A stretch of DNA of 64,000 bases. Origin: an uncultured Lachnospiraceae bacterium (GTDB taxonomy: Bacteria; Bacillota; Clostridia; Lachnospirales; Lachnospiraceae). Location: the NCBI GenBank assembly GCA_902781215.1, contig CACZIO010000002.1:1-64000 (forward strand), written 5' to 3'. The notes beneath the pieces are model-generated. The model saw only the letters and a list, made by a program, of their open reading frames with translations. It did no database searches and was not told the origin of the DNA. Shown piece by piece: positions 1-9,070 of the stretch. Every line of letters begins with the position of its first letter. Positions within the stretch are counted from its first letter, which is position 1. The translations under genes and the position numbers were made by a program.

Positions 1-6
1 TTGTGC

Positions 7-89
7 GCAGGAGTGGCGGAATGGCAGACGCGCAGGCTTCAGGTGCCTGTTATGGCAACATAGTGTGGGTTCAAGTCCCATCTCCTGCA
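7..89 (+). tRNA. tRNA-Leu (anticodon CAG)
   Basis: Cloverleaf with a 7-bp acceptor stem (GCAGGAG with CTCCTGC), an anticodon stem CAGGC/GCCTG around the loop TTCAGGT, and a long variable arm typical of class II tRNAs. The anticodon CAG reads CUG, a frequent codon in this GC-rich sequence. The terminal CCA is not encoded. It is the first of a small tRNA cluster. Confidence 0.93.
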
Positions 90-109
90 TCTTCCTTTTG
101 GAAGTGCAC

Positions 110-193
110 GCGGAAGTGTCGGAATTGGCAGACGAGCAAGACTAAGGATCTTGTGCTGGTTACAGCGTGTGGGTTCAAGTCCCATCTTCCGCA
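110..193 (+). tRNA. tRNA-Leu (anticodon AAG)
   Basis: Class II tRNA with acceptor stem GCGGAAG/CTTCCGC and a perfect 5-bp anticodon stem CAAGA/TCTTG around the loop CTAAGGA, which gives anticodon AAG. A34 would have to be deaminated to inosine by TadA. In most bacteria only tRNA-Arg(ACG) carries A34, so this is a less usual choice. CCA is not encoded. It lies 20 bp after the first tRNA-Leu and is followed at once by a terminator. Confidence 0.9.
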
Positions 194-200
194 CGGAAAA

Positions 201-224
201 GGGAATCGCAAGATTCCTTTTTTT
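201..224 (+). terminator. Intrinsic terminator after the tRNA-Leu pair
   Basis: A 6-bp stem GGAATC/GATTCC closed by a GCAA tetraloop and followed by seven Ts. It ends the two-tRNA transcript. Confidence 0.8.
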
Positions 225-308
225 ATATCATGCAGAAGGTTTTGGCCTGGGGACCGCCGGATTCGGTGCGGGTCAGCCGGCCGGATGCATGGCATAAGAA
301 GAGAATGA

Positions 309-382
309 GGAACGGTAGCTCAGCTGGGATGAGCGTTCGCCTCACACGCGAGAGGTCACGGGTTCGAGCCCCGTCCGTTCCA
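309..382 (+). tRNA. tRNA-Val (anticodon CAC)
   Basis: Acceptor stem GGAACGG/CCGTTCC, D-arm GCTC...GAGC, anticodon loop CTCACAC giving CAC, and a T-arm with GGTTCGAGCC. It reads GUG. CCA is not encoded. Confidence 0.93.
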
Positions 383-388
383 CTGTAA

Positions 389-425
389 ACCGCAGGACTG
401 GGACATGTCCTGCGGTACTTTTTTA
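389..425 (+). terminator. Intrinsic terminator after tRNA-Val
   Basis: A 10-bp perfect stem ACCGCAGGAC/GTCCTGCGGT, an 8-nt loop, then AC and a run of six Ts. Confidence 0.85.
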
Positions 426-713
426 TAAAATCTTCACATTTTTTTTGCATTTCTCAAAAAGGAATCCCGCTTTTTTGACAGAATAATATAAATGCACCGT
501 TTTTTCGGGGAAAGTCTGTTTGCTTTCGGGAAAACAGCCTGATTTCGGAAAGATCCGTCGTAAGAAGCGCGTTTTTAAGGGACGCCGGAGGATACCTGAC
601 TGCAGATCCATGACCCCTGCGACTCGAAACAGTGGGGGCGGGGGAACAGTTCCTTTCAAGGGATGATGCCGGGTGCCGTGATCGCGCCGATGCTCTGTGG
701 CAGGAGGAAGAAG
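426..713. other. Gene-free spacer before dgt
   Basis: AT-rich in the first half, with a TTGACA at 475-480 that has no convincing -10 partner at the normal distance. The second half is GC-rich. No gene or RNA is recognisable here; the long minus-strand reading frame crossing it is an antisense shadow of dgt and dnaG. Confidence 0.6.
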
Positions 714-1721
714 ATGACGATCCGTGAAGAGCTGGAAGAGAGAGAACGGGAGATCCTGGCGCCCTGGGCCAGTCTGTCGGCTGAGAGCAGGGGACGGGAG
801 AGGGACGAGATCCCGTGTGATATCAGGCCGGCCTTTCAGAGGGACCGGGACAGGATCCTGCACAGCAAGTCCTTCCGCCGGCTCAAGGACAAGACCCAGG
901 TCTTCCTGGCGCCGGCCGGTGATCATTACCGCACGCGGATGACCCACACCCTGGAGGTCTCGCAGAACGCGCGCACGATCGCCAAGGCGCTGCGGCTGAA
1001 CGAGGACCTGGTGGAGGCAATCGCCCTGGGCCACGACCTGGGACACACGCCCTTCGGCCACGCCGGTGAGCGGGCGCTGAACCGTGCCTGCCCGGAGGGC
1101 TTTCGCCACAACGAGCAGAGTCTGCGGCTGGTGGATGTGCTGGAGCGGGACGGCAGGGGCCTCAATCTGACCTGGGAGGTCCGGGACGGGATCCTGAACC
1201 ACCAGACCAGCGGGTCGCCCTCCACGCTGGAGGGACAGATCGTCCGGATCTCCGACAAGATCGCCTATTTTCACCACGACATGGACGACGCCATGCGGGC
1301 GGGGATCCTGACGGAGGCGGATGTGCCGGAGGAGATCACAAGTGTGGTCGGCCGGACGACCGGAGACCGGCTGGACCGCTTTATCCACGATATGATCCGG
1401 ACCAGTCAGGGAAAACCCGTGATCGCCATGTCGGAGCCCGTGGCGCAGGCTATGAAGAACATGCGGGCCTTTATGCACCGCCGGGTCTACTCGGATCCGG
1501 TCGCCAAGGGAGAGGAATCCAAGGCGGAACAGATGGTGGAGGCCCTCTACGAATACTATCTGGTGCATACGGACCGTCTGCCGGACCACCTTCGGGCCAT
1601 GATCGCGGACGAGCAGTCCCGCGCGCGCGCGGTCTGCGACTACATCAGTGCCATGTCGGACCGGTTTGCCATCGCCAAGTTCGAGGAGCTGTTTGTGCCC
1701 AGGGCCTGGTCCGTGCTGTAA
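714..1721 (+). CDS. dgt: dGTP triphosphohydrolase-like HD protein (Dgt)
   Basis: Predicted to hydrolyse deoxynucleoside triphosphates to the nucleoside and triphosphate in the cytoplasm. The 335-aa protein has the HD-superfamily signature: His in THTLE at residue 78 and GHDLGH at 106-111, followed by HTPFGHAGE, as in the short dGTPase-like family. ATG 714 is chosen because AGGAGG lies 6 nt upstream; an in-frame ATG at 663 would add residues unlike the family. It begins the dgt-dnaG-rpoD-trmK-nif3 run, an order common in Lachnospiraceae, and ends 21 bp before dnaG. Confidence 0.9.
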   Translation: MTIREELEEREREILAPWASLSAESRGRERDEIPCDIRPAFQRDRDRILHSKSFRRLKDKTQVFLAPAGDHYRTRMTHTLEVSQNARTIAKALRLNEDLVEAIALGHDLGHTPFGHAGERALNRACPEGFRHNEQSLRLVDVLERDGRGLNLTWEVRDGILNHQTSGSPSTLEGQIVRISDKIAYFHHDMDDAMRAGILTEADVPEEITSVVGRTTGDRLDRFIHDMIRTSQGKPVIAMSEPVAQAMKNMRAFMHRRVYSDPVAKGEESKAEQMVEALYEYYLVHTDRLPDHLRAMIADEQSRARAVCDYISAMSDRFAIAKFEELFVPRAWSVL

Positions 1722-1742
1722 AAGAAAAGGAAGTGGTTTTGG

Positions 1743-3662
1743 ATGTACTATCCTCAGGAAGTAGTGGACGAGGTCCTTGCCAATACGGATATTGTGGACG
1801 TTGTCTCCGCGCATGTACATCTGCAGAAGCGGGGGAGCACTTATGTGGGGCTGTGTCCTTTTCACAATGAGAAGACGCCCTCCTTCAACGTGATCCCCGG
1901 GAAACAGTTCTTTTACTGCTTCGGCTGCGGCGCGGGCGGCAGTGCCATCACATTCCTGATGAAATACAACAACAGTGCTTTCCCGGAGGCGCTGCAGGAG
2001 CTGGCGGACCGGGCGCAGATCACACTGCCTTCCCCCAACTACAGCGAGGAGGCCAAAAAGCGCGAGAAGCACCGGCAGGACCTGCTGGCGGTCACCCGGG
2101 AGACGGCTGTCTACTACTACCGCATGCTGCGGTCCAGGCGGGGAGAGCGGGGGATGCGGTATTTTCAGGACCGCGCCCTCTCGCCGGAGACCATGAAGAT
2201 GTTCGGCCTGGGCTTCGCGGACGGGGCCCGCAGCGACCTGACGGCCTATCTGCGGAAAAAGGGCTTTCCGGACGAGCTGATCCTGGAGGCGGATGTCGCC
2301 CGCTACGACGAAAAACAGGGTATGCACGACCGGTATTTCAACCGGGTCATGTTCCCGATCCAGGACGTGCGGGGCCGCGTGATCGGCTTCGGAGGCCGGG
2401 TCCTGGGGGACGCCAAGCCCAAATACATCAATTCCTCCGACACCTATATATTTGATAAGGGCAGGAACCTCTACGCCCTGAACCTGGCCCGGCGAAGCCG
2501 CAGGGACTACCTGATCCTCTGCGAAGGGTATATGGATGTCATCGCCATGCACCAGGCTGGCTTCCCCGAGGCGGTCGCCTCGCTGGGGACAGCCTTTACG
2601 GCCGGACAGGCGGCCCTCCTGCGCAGATATACGAAGCGGGTCCTCCTGGCCTACGACAGCGACGGGGCAGGTGTGCGGGCCGCCATGCGCAACATCGGCA
2701 TCCTGCGGGCGGGCGGACTGGAATCCGCCGTGATCGACCTGCGCCCCCACAAGGATCCCGATGAATTCATCAAGGCGGAGGGAAAGGAGGCCTTCCAGGA
2801 CCGGATCGACCACGCCGAGAACAGTTTTTTCTACGAGCTGAGGATCATTTCCGGGTCCTATCAGATGGATGACCCCTCCAGCCGGACGGCTTTTCACAGG
2901 GAGATCGCGCGGAAGCTGTGCGCCTTTGCGGACGATCTCGAGCGAGACAATTACATCACGGCCGCGGCGGACAAATATATGATCCGGGCGGAGAGCCTGC
3001 GCAGGCTGGTCGCCCAGTACGGAAACGCGTCCGGCTACGGGACAGAGGCACAGAGCGGCGGAAACCGGAACCGGAGCGTAGAAGGCGGCGCCCCCCAGCG
3101 AAGGGAAAACACCGGCGCGGGAGAAAAAACAGGGCCGGATCCGCAGGAAGCGGCGCTGGAAAGGGCCAGATTCGGAAGCGATCCCGCCGGACGGAGATCC
3201 GGCAGTTCTCCTGCTGTCTCCAGAGCCCAAAAGGCACTCCTGGGCAAACAGGCCCTCCTCCTGACATGGCTCGTGGAGGAACCGGCATTTTTCTCCCAAG
3301 TGAGCCGCTTCCTGACACCGGCTGACTTTTCGGGAGGCCTCTACCGCGAGATCGCGCAGAGACTCTGGGAAAGAATGAAATCCGGCGCCCCCGCGGGCGC
3401 GGCGGCATCTCTGATCTCTTCCTTTGAGACGGAGGAGGAGCAGGAGATGGCGGCAGCCATCCTTTCCCGCCATCCCGGGGATATGCAGGAGGACGCGGAC
3501 AGGGACAAGACACTGCGGGAACTGGTCTACGCAGTCCGGGAGGCCTCCGTGGACCGGATGCTCTCGGGAGAGGGTGGAAGCTCCCTTCAGGAGGCCCTGG
3601 CTGCCAAAAAGGAACTGCAGACACTGCGGTCGGCGCGTTTTACACCGGACGGCCAGGTGTGA
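1743..3662 (+). CDS. dnaG: DNA primase DnaG
   Basis: Makes RNA primers for DNA replication at the fork. The 639-aa protein carries the CHC2 zinc finger (C38, H41, C59, C62), the catalytic core, and a TOPRIM segment near residues 257-275 (LILCEGYMDVIAMHQAGF). A poorly conserved linker at about 420-500, rich in Gly/Arg/Gln, leads to the C-terminal helicase-binding region. It follows dgt by 21 bp and precedes rpoD, the classical macromolecular-synthesis association of dnaG with rpoD. Confidence 0.97.
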   Translation: MYYPQEVVDEVLANTDIVDVVSAHVHLQKRGSTYVGLCPFHNEKTPSFNVIPGKQFFYCFGCGAGGSAITFLMKYNNSAFPEALQELADRAQITLPSPNYSEEAKKREKHRQDLLAVTRETAVYYYRMLRSRRGERGMRYFQDRALSPETMKMFGLGFADGARSDLTAYLRKKGFPDELILEADVARYDEKQGMHDRYFNRVMFPIQDVRGRVIGFGGRVLGDAKPKYINSSDTYIFDKGRNLYALNLARRSRRDYLILCEGYMDVIAMHQAGFPEAVASLGTAFTAGQAALLRRYTKRVLLAYDSDGAGVRAAMRNIGILRAGGLESAVIDLRPHKDPDEFIKAEGKEAFQDRIDHAENSFFYELRIISGSYQMDDPSSRTAFHREIARKLCAFADDLERDNYITAAADKYMIRAESLRRLVAQYGNASGYGTEAQSGGNRNRSVEGGAPQRRENTGAGEKTGPDPQEAALERARFGSDPAGRRSGSSPAVSRAQKALLGKQALLLTWLVEEPAFFSQVSRFLTPADFSGGLYREIAQRLWERMKSGAPAGAAASLISSFETEEEQEMAAAILSRHPGDMQEDADRDKTLRELVYAVREASVDRMLSGEGGSSLQEALAAKKELQTLRSARFTPDGQV

Positions 3663-3748
3663 AGAGGCAGACGGGATGCGGGACGCATGACCGGTTCATG
3701 CGCGCATACTGTGACAGCATAAGGCCGTCAAACGATAAAACTGTGCAC

Positions 3749-3766
3749 GATCATTGTCTGATGATC
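3749..3766. promoter_or_regulatory. Small inverted repeat before rpoD
   Basis: GATCAT and ATGATC are separated by 6 nt, followed by an AT-rich stretch with TATA-like sequence and then the rpoD start. It may belong to an rpoD promoter region or a weak hairpin. No clear -35/-10 pair was found. Confidence 0.3.
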
Positions 3767-3806
3767 ACATAGAATTATATAAATGATATAGAAGAGGTAT
3801 TGACAG

Positions 3807-4997
3807 ATGGGACGGAGCGGACAGACAGAAGCAAAGATTTCAGAAGCAGAGGAGATGCAGCACATGACCATGCAGCAATTCGATGAGAAGGCCAGAGAAG
3901 ATTTCAAGAAGAAACTGGATGAGCTGATCGAACGGGGAAAAAACAAAAAGAATGTCCTGGAGTATCAGGAGATCACCGAGACATTCCACGAGCTGAAGCT
4001 TGACGAGGAACAGTATGACCTGATCATGCAGATCCTTGAAAAGAGCGATATCGACATTATCCGGACACACGAAGAGGAAGTCCCGGACCGCGAGCTGGAG
4101 ACGATCGAAGATGAGAACTCCGAAGAGCAGGATCTGGAAAACATTGACCTCACGATTCCGGACAGTGTCAATATCGAGGATCCGGTGCGCATGTATCTCA
4201 AGGAGATCGGCAAGGTTCCGCTCCTGACCGCAGAGGAGGAGATCGCCCTCGCCAAGCGCATGGAGGCCGGTGACGAGGATGCCAAGAAGCGTCTGGCCGA
4301 GGCAAACCTGCGTCTGGTCGTCAGCATTGCCAAGCGCTATGTCGGCCGCGGCATGCTCTTCCTGGACCTGATCCAGGAGGGCAACCTGGGCCTGATCAAG
4401 GCCGTCGAAAAATTCGACTACCGCAAGGGCTTCAAGTTCTCCACCTATGCAACCTGGTGGATCCGCCAGGCAATCACCAGGGCCATCGCGGACCAGGCCA
4501 GGACCATCCGGATCCCGGTCCACATGGTCGAGACCATCAACAAGCTGGTGCGCGTGAGCAGACAGCTCCTGCAGGAGCTGGGCCGCGAACCCACTCCCGA
4601 GGAGATCGCGGACAAGATGGACATCCCCGTCGAGCGCGTGCGTGAGATCATCAAGATCTCCCAGGAGCCTGTCTCCCTCGAGACGCCCATCGGCGAGGAG
4701 GAGGACAGCCACCTCGGTGATTTCATCCAGGACGACAACGTGCCCGTCCCCGCGGACGCCGCCGCCTTCACCCTGCTCAAGGAGCAGCTCCACGAGGTCC
4801 TGGGGACCCTCACGGAGCGCGAGCAGAAGGTGCTGCGCCTGCGCTTCGGTCTGGACGACGGCAGGGCCAGGACCCTGGAGGAGGTCGGCAAGGAGTTCAA
4901 CGTCACGCGCGAGCGTATCCGCCAGATCGAGGCTAAGGCCCTGCGCAAGCTCCGCCACCCGTCCAGGAGCCGCAAACTCAAGGATTATCTGGATTAA
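3807..4997 (+). CDS. rpoD: Primary RNA polymerase sigma factor RpoD/SigA
   Basis: Housekeeping sigma-70 factor. Region 1.2 ([16 protein letters not shown]), region 2 with the RpoD core ([20 protein letters not shown], then [20 protein letters not shown]) and [20 protein letters not shown], region 3, and region 4 with a helix-turn-helix ([18 protein letters not shown]) are all present. The N-terminal 110 residues hold the short acidic region 1.1 typical of Firmicutes. The start is uncertain: ATG 3807 is given, but ATG 3864, 9 nt after GAGGAG, is also good. It lies 144 bp after dnaG. Confidence 0.96.
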   Translation: MGRSGQTEAKISEAEEMQHMTMQQFDEKAREDFKKKLDELIERGKNKKNVLEYQEITETFHELKLDEEQYDLIMQILEKSDIDIIRTHEEEVPDRELETIEDENSEEQDLENIDLTIPDSVNIEDPVRMYLKEIGKVPLLTAEEEIALAKRMEAGDEDAKKRLAEANLRLVVSIAKRYVGRGMLFLDLIQEGNLGLIKAVEKFDYRKGFKFSTYATWWIRQAITRAIADQARTIRIPVHMVETINKLVRVSRQLLQELGREPTPEEIADKMDIPVERVREIIKISQEPVSLETPIGEEEDSHLGDFIQDDNVPVPADAAAFTLLKEQLHEVLGTLTEREQKVLRLRFGLDDGRARTLEEVGKEFNVTRERIRQIEAKALRKLRHPSRSRKLKDYLD

Positions 4998-5072
4998 AAA
5001 CGATCCGGATCAACTGTGAGATAAAGATACAGGGCAGTTGAGAGAAAGAACTTAAGAAAATAAGGAGAGCCG

Positions 5073-6068
5073 GTGGTTTTGGAAAAAGACATGCGCCGGG
5101 AAGAGGACCCCGCCAGAGGGGTCCTGACCAGGCCTGTCAGCCTGTCCGGCCGGCTGACGGCGATCGTGGAGATGGCCGGTAAAGGAAAATGCGTCTGTGA
5201 TGTCGGCTGCGACCACGCCCATGTCCCGATCCGCCTCCTGCAGGAGGGGCGCTTTGAGCGTGCGATCGGGATGGACGTCATCGAGGGCCCCCTGGGGAAG
5301 GCGGCCGGCAACCTGGCCCTCTACGGCATGCAGGACCGGGTCGAGCTTCGCCTGTCCAACGGCCTGGACGCCTGCCGGGCCGGCGAGGCGGACACACTGG
5401 TCGTGACCGGTATGGGCGGCACCCTGATGGAGGAGATCCTGCTCCGGTATCCGGACAGGACTGGATCCTTCCGGGCACTTGTGCTGGGACCCCAGTCCGA
5501 TCCGGACAAGGTGCGCGCCGCACTCCGGCGCCTGGGGGCAAAGATCATCGATGAGCGCCTGATCTATGAAGACGGCAAATACTATCCGGTCCTGCGGGCG
5601 GTATTTCACAGTGACAGCGGCAGCCTTGCGGACGATCCGGAAGCGGCTCATACGCAGGAGACCCATGCACAGGCAGCTTTTGGAAGCGGACAAACGGACA
5701 CGACTGTCTGCCCGCCGGATATGCCTGCCATGCTCCGGCAGGAGGCGGACATCGCCTTTTCACCGGACACTCCCGCCGGTCTCCGGCAGGAGGCGGAGGA
5801 CCTGTTCGGCCCTGTGCTCCTGCGCCGCAGGGATCCTGTCCTGCTGGAATACCTGACCAGGCAGAGCAGGGTCCTGAAGAAGATCCTGCAGTCCGTGATC
5901 CGGGCCATGCAGGACGGAGAAAGGACCGGGGAAGGGACCGGAGAAGGGGCCGGAGACCACGAAAGACCGGACAAAGACGATCTGCACATGAGACATCTGC
6001 GGAAGAAGCAGGAGATCGAGCACAGCCTCGAGATCTTTGGCGCGGCACTGCAGGTTTATGGAGAATAA
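5073..6068 (+). CDS. trmK: tRNA (adenine(22)-N(1))-methyltransferase TrmK
   Basis: Methylates N1 of A22 in tRNA using SAM. The Rossmann motif VCDVGCDHAHVPI (about 44-56) and TGMGGTLMEEIL (about 112) are characteristic. GTG 5073 follows AAGGAG by 5 nt. The protein (331 aa) is longer than usual. Residues about 190-250 form a degenerate repeat (LRQEADIAFSPDTP, then LRQEAEDLFGP), and a second low-complexity GEGTGEGAGD stretch lies near 295. The core is intact, so these look like surface inserts. Next to the Nif3-like gene, a conserved pairing in Firmicutes. Confidence 0.92.
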   Translation: MVLEKDMRREEDPARGVLTRPVSLSGRLTAIVEMAGKGKCVCDVGCDHAHVPIRLLQEGRFERAIGMDVIEGPLGKAAGNLALYGMQDRVELRLSNGLDACRAGEADTLVVTGMGGTLMEEILLRYPDRTGSFRALVLGPQSDPDKVRAALRRLGAKIIDERLIYEDGKYYPVLRAVFHSDSGSLADDPEAAHTQETHAQAAFGSGQTDTTVCPPDMPAMLRQEADIAFSPDTPAGLRQEAEDLFGPVLLRRRDPVLLEYLTRQSRVLKKILQSVIRAMQDGERTGEGTGEGAGDHERPDKDDLHMRHLRKKQEIEHSLEIFGAALQVYGE

Positions 6069-6150
6069 GGAAGATGAAAACAGCGGCCGGCGGCCGGTGA
6101 TGCGCAGAGCAGCACACGGTTTTCATCCAATGCGTTTGTGAACGGAGGTC

Positions 6151-6945
6151 ATGGCCGACAGAATGAAACTCAAGCAAGTGATCGCCAACCTGGAGCACCT
6201 GTGCCCGCCGCAGTTTGCGGAGTCCTGGGACAATTCCGGACTCCAGGTCGGACAGTATGAACAGGAGATCTCCACAGTCTGCCTGGCAGTGGATGCCACC
6301 TCTCCCGTGATCAGATATGCGGTGGAGCAGGGGGCCGACCTCCTCATCACCCATCACCCCCTTCTTTTTTCCGGTCTCAAGTCTATCCACGACCGGGACT
6401 ATGTGGGGCGCAGGATCATCGAGCTGATCAGGAACGACCTGGCCTGCTACGCCATGCACACCAACTTCGATGTCATGGGCATGGCGGATGCCGCGGCGGA
6501 TATGCTGCGCCTGACCGACCGGGAGGTCCTGGAGGTAACCTATGAGGACGACGTCTCCAAGGAGGGGATCGGCCGGATCGGAAAACTTCCCGAGCATATG
6601 AAGCTCGATGACTTTGCAGCCGTCGTCCGCGACACCTTCGGCCTGGACCAGCTCCGGGTCTACGGGAACGGGGAGGACACGGTCGTCACATGTGCCATCC
6701 TGCCCGGGTCCGGCAAGGACGAGGTCGATCTCGCCGCGGCAGCGGGGGCGGATGTATATGTCACAGGGGATGTCACACACCACACGGGCCTGGACGCAGT
6801 CGAAAAAGGAATCGCCGTGATCGATGCGGGACACTACGGTGTCGAGAAGCTGTTTGTGCCCTATATGGAGGACTACCTGCGCAGGAAGCTTCCGGAACTG
6901 GAGATCCTGACTGCGCCGGAAGGTGAACCCTGCCATGTCATCTGA
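6151..6945 (+). CDS. Nif3-like dinuclear metal centre protein (DUF34)
   Basis: Nif3/YqfO family, a hexameric ring protein with a two-metal site; its cellular role is unsettled and metal or cofactor handling has been suggested. The 264-aa protein has the signature N-terminus (AESWDNSGLQVG), the metal-binding ITHHPLLFSG, and the C-terminal DAGHYGVEKLF with another His/Glu pair. GGAGG is only 2 nt from ATG 6151, so ATG 6163 (MKLKQV) is an alternative start. The last codons and stop are duplicated directly downstream (see the repeat at 6933-7066). Confidence 0.9.
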   Translation: MADRMKLKQVIANLEHLCPPQFAESWDNSGLQVGQYEQEISTVCLAVDATSPVIRYAVEQGADLLITHHPLLFSGLKSIHDRDYVGRRIIELIRNDLACYAMHTNFDVMGMADAAADMLRLTDREVLEVTYEDDVSKEGIGRIGKLPEHMKLDDFAAVVRDTFGLDQLRVYGNGEDTVVTCAILPGSGKDEVDLAAAAGADVYVTGDVTHHTGLDAVEKGIAVIDAGHYGVEKLFVPYMEDYLRRKLPELEILTAPEGEPCHVI

Positions 6946-7066
6946 ATTGTGCCGGAAACGGATGTTTCCTGAGAAGCGGAATATTCACTGAGCTGAAAAC
7001 CATGTCATCTGAATTGTGCCGGAGCAGATGTTTCCTGAGATCCGGGATATTCAGTGAGTTGAGAAA
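6933..7066. repeat. 67-bp tandem duplication of the Nif3-like gene's 3' end
   Basis: Copy 1 (6933-6999) contains the last codons and stop of the Nif3-like gene; copy 2 (7000-7066) repeats it at roughly 85% identity, starting with CCATGTCATCTGAATTGTGC in both. Copy 2 has no open frame of its own. It is one of at least six stop-spanning duplications in this window. Confidence 0.85.
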
Positions 7067-7204
7067 GCTGAGAACATCATATGATCATTTGTATGCCTGT
7101 CCCCTCCGGCATGGCCGGGGAAGAGCAGGCGGACGCAGGAGACGCACGGGCGCTGGTTCCGGGAGGGACCGATGCCGATCAACGTAAAAACAGGAGGAAA
7201 CGGT

Positions 7205-8869
7205 ATGCCGACAGTCATGATCAACGGGACGATCCGCCAGTATGACAAGGGAACGACCTACGAAACGATCGTCAAAGAATACCAGCCAAAGTACAACAAC
7301 TCGATCGCGCTTGTTTATTTCAACGGGAAAATGCGCGAGCTCTCCAGGCGTCTGGAAAAGGACGGTGCGCTCTCCTTTATCACGACATCGGACAATGCCG
7401 GCCACAATGCCTATGTCCGGACGGCGCAGATGATGCTGATCAAGGCGGCCTCGGAGATCCTGGGAGAGACCGAGACCGGCGCCGCCGCGCGTGTCAAGAT
7501 CGAGTTCTCGCTCGGAAATGCATGCTTCTGCAGCATCCTGGGCGGGATCCGCGCGACGCCGGAGCTGGCGGGTAAGCTTGAGGAGCGGATGCGCCTGATC
7601 ATGGAGAAGAACATTTCCATCATCAAGAAGACCTATCCGATTGACGACGCGATCGAGCTCTTCCGCCGGCAGGGAATGAAGGACAAGGAGAAGCTCTTCC
7701 ACTACCGCCGCAGTTCCACGGTCAACGTCTACAGGATGGACGGCTACTCCGACTATTTCTACGGCTATATGCTCCCCTCGACCGGCTACGTGCGCAGGTT
7801 CCGCCTGCAGGCCTACAAGGGCGGCCTGGTCCTGATCCTGCCCACGACAGACAAACCCTTCGAGCTGGAGGAATTCGTTGACCAGCCCAGTCTGTTCGAG
7901 CAGCTTATGCTCTCGACCAAGTGGGGCGACCTGGTCAACATCAGCACGGTCGGTGACCTGAACGAGCAGATCTGCTCCGGCAGCATCAGCGACATGATCC
8001 TGGTTCAGGAGGCCCTGCAGGAGCGCCGCATCGGTGAGATCGCCCAGAAGATCCACGACAAGGGCAGCATCCGCTTCGTCCTGGTCGCGGGACCCAGCTC
8101 CTCCGGCAAGACCACCTTCTCCCACCGCCTGGCCATCCAGCTCAAATCCTTCGGTCTGCGTCCTCACATCATCAGCATGGACGATTACTTCGTCAACAGG
8201 GACCGGACGCCGGTCGATATCGACGGCAACTTCAATTTCGATGTGATCGAGGCCCTGGATCTGGAACTCTTCAACAGTGACATGGTCGACCTGCTCAACG
8301 GCGAGACCATCGAGATGCCTCATTTTGACTTCAAGACCGGCCGCCGCGTCTACAAGGGCGACTTCCTGAAGTTCGAGGAGAACGACATCCTGGTGATTGA
8401 GGGCATCCACGGCCTGAACCCGGTCAGCACGGAGAGCCTGCCCGAGGAGAACAAGTTCAAGATCTATATCAGCGCCCTCACCAGCCTCAACATCGATGAG
8501 CACAACCGGATCCCCTCCACGGATGCCCGGCTCCTGCGCCGCATGGTCCGCGACGCCAGAACCCGCAATTATACGGCCCAGGAGACCATTCGCTCGTGGA
8601 AAAAGGTCCGCAACGGAGAGGAACAGAACATTTTCCCCTTCCAGGAGAGCGCGGACGCGGTCTTCAACTCCGTCCTGATCTATGAGCTGGCCATCCTCAA
8701 GCAGTTCGCGGAGCCCCTTCTGCTCAATGTCAAGACCAACGAGCCGGAGTACTATGAGGCCAAGCGCCTGATCAAGTTCCTGGACTACTTCGTCGGGATC
8801 GACACGACACCCGTGCCCGGCAACTCCCTCTGCCGCGAATTTGTCGGCGGCGGGATCTTCCCGGTTTAA
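7205..8869 (+). CDS. Uridine-kinase-like nucleoside kinase with an N-terminal ThrRS-like region
   Basis: Probably phosphorylates a nucleoside such as uridine. The first ~60 residues resemble a TGS-like domain, followed by a segment like the editing/second domain of threonyl-tRNA synthetase (GHNAYVRTAQMML, then FHYRRSSTVNVYRMDGY). The C-terminal half is a P-loop kinase of the uridine kinase/PRK class (VLVAGPSSSGKTTFSHRLA; MDDYFVNRDRTP; VIEGIHGLNP). AGGAGG lies 7 nt before ATG 7205; ATG 7172 is a weaker alternative. The full length of 554 aa matches the family in Lachnospiraceae. Its last 13 codons are tandemly triplicated downstream. Confidence 0.88.
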   Translation: MPTVMINGTIRQYDKGTTYETIVKEYQPKYNNSIALVYFNGKMRELSRRLEKDGALSFITTSDNAGHNAYVRTAQMMLIKAASEILGETETGAAARVKIEFSLGNACFCSILGGIRATPELAGKLEERMRLIMEKNISIIKKTYPIDDAIELFRRQGMKDKEKLFHYRRSSTVNVYRMDGYSDYFYGYMLPSTGYVRRFRLQAYKGGLVLILPTTDKPFELEEFVDQPSLFEQLMLSTKWGDLVNISTVGDLNEQICSGSISDMILVQEALQERRIGEIAQKIHDKGSIRFVLVAGPSSSGKTTFSHRLAIQLKSFGLRPHIISMDDYFVNRDRTPVDIDGNFNFDVIEALDLELFNSDMVDLLNGETIEMPHFDFKTGRRVYKGDFLKFEENDILVIEGIHGLNPVSTESLPEENKFKIYISALTSLNIDEHNRIPSTDARLLRRMVRDARTRNYTAQETIRSWKKVRNGEEQNIFPFQESADAVFNSVLIYELAILKQFAEPLLLNVKTNEPEYYEAKRLIKFLDYFVGIDTTPVPGNSLCREFVGGGIFPV

Positions 8870-9028
8870 TGACGGGGACGACGTTGGGTCGCATGGAAAG
8901 AAACTTCTGCTGCCGCGAATTTGCCGGCGGCGGGATATTTCCGGTTTAATGACGGGGACGACGTTCGGTCGCATGGAAAAAACTTCTGCTGCCGCGAATT
9001 TGCCGGCGGCGGGATATCTCCAGTTTAT
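8831..9028. repeat. Triplicated 3' end of the nucleoside kinase gene (period ~80 bp)
   Basis: Unit starts TGCCGCGAATTTG at 8831, 8911 and 8990. Copy 1 holds the real C-terminal codons (CREFVGGGIFPV) and stop; copies 2 and 3 keep the same codons and stop, and copy 2 also keeps the GACGGGGACGACGTT stretch after the stop. Copy 3 runs straight into the rnpB promoter. Confidence 0.92.
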
Positions 9029-9035
9029 TGATGAT

Positions 9036-9064
9036 TTGACAAATAAAAAAAACGCTACTATATT
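9036..9064 (+). promoter_or_regulatory. rnpB promoter
   Basis: TTGACA (9036-9041), a 17-nt spacer, then TATATT (9059-9064). The predicted start, about 7 nt later, falls exactly on the 5' end of the RNase P RNA at 9071. Confidence 0.85.
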
Positions 9065-9070
9065 ACCTAT

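Noticed and set aside
471..503. Promoter for dgt at the TTGACA 475-480
   Set aside because: There is no TATAAT-like box at 15-19 nt downstream.
423..3473. 1016-aa minus-strand open reading frame
   Set aside because: It is antisense to dgt and dnaG, which are unmistakable, and its composition is the mirror of GC-rich codons on the other strand.
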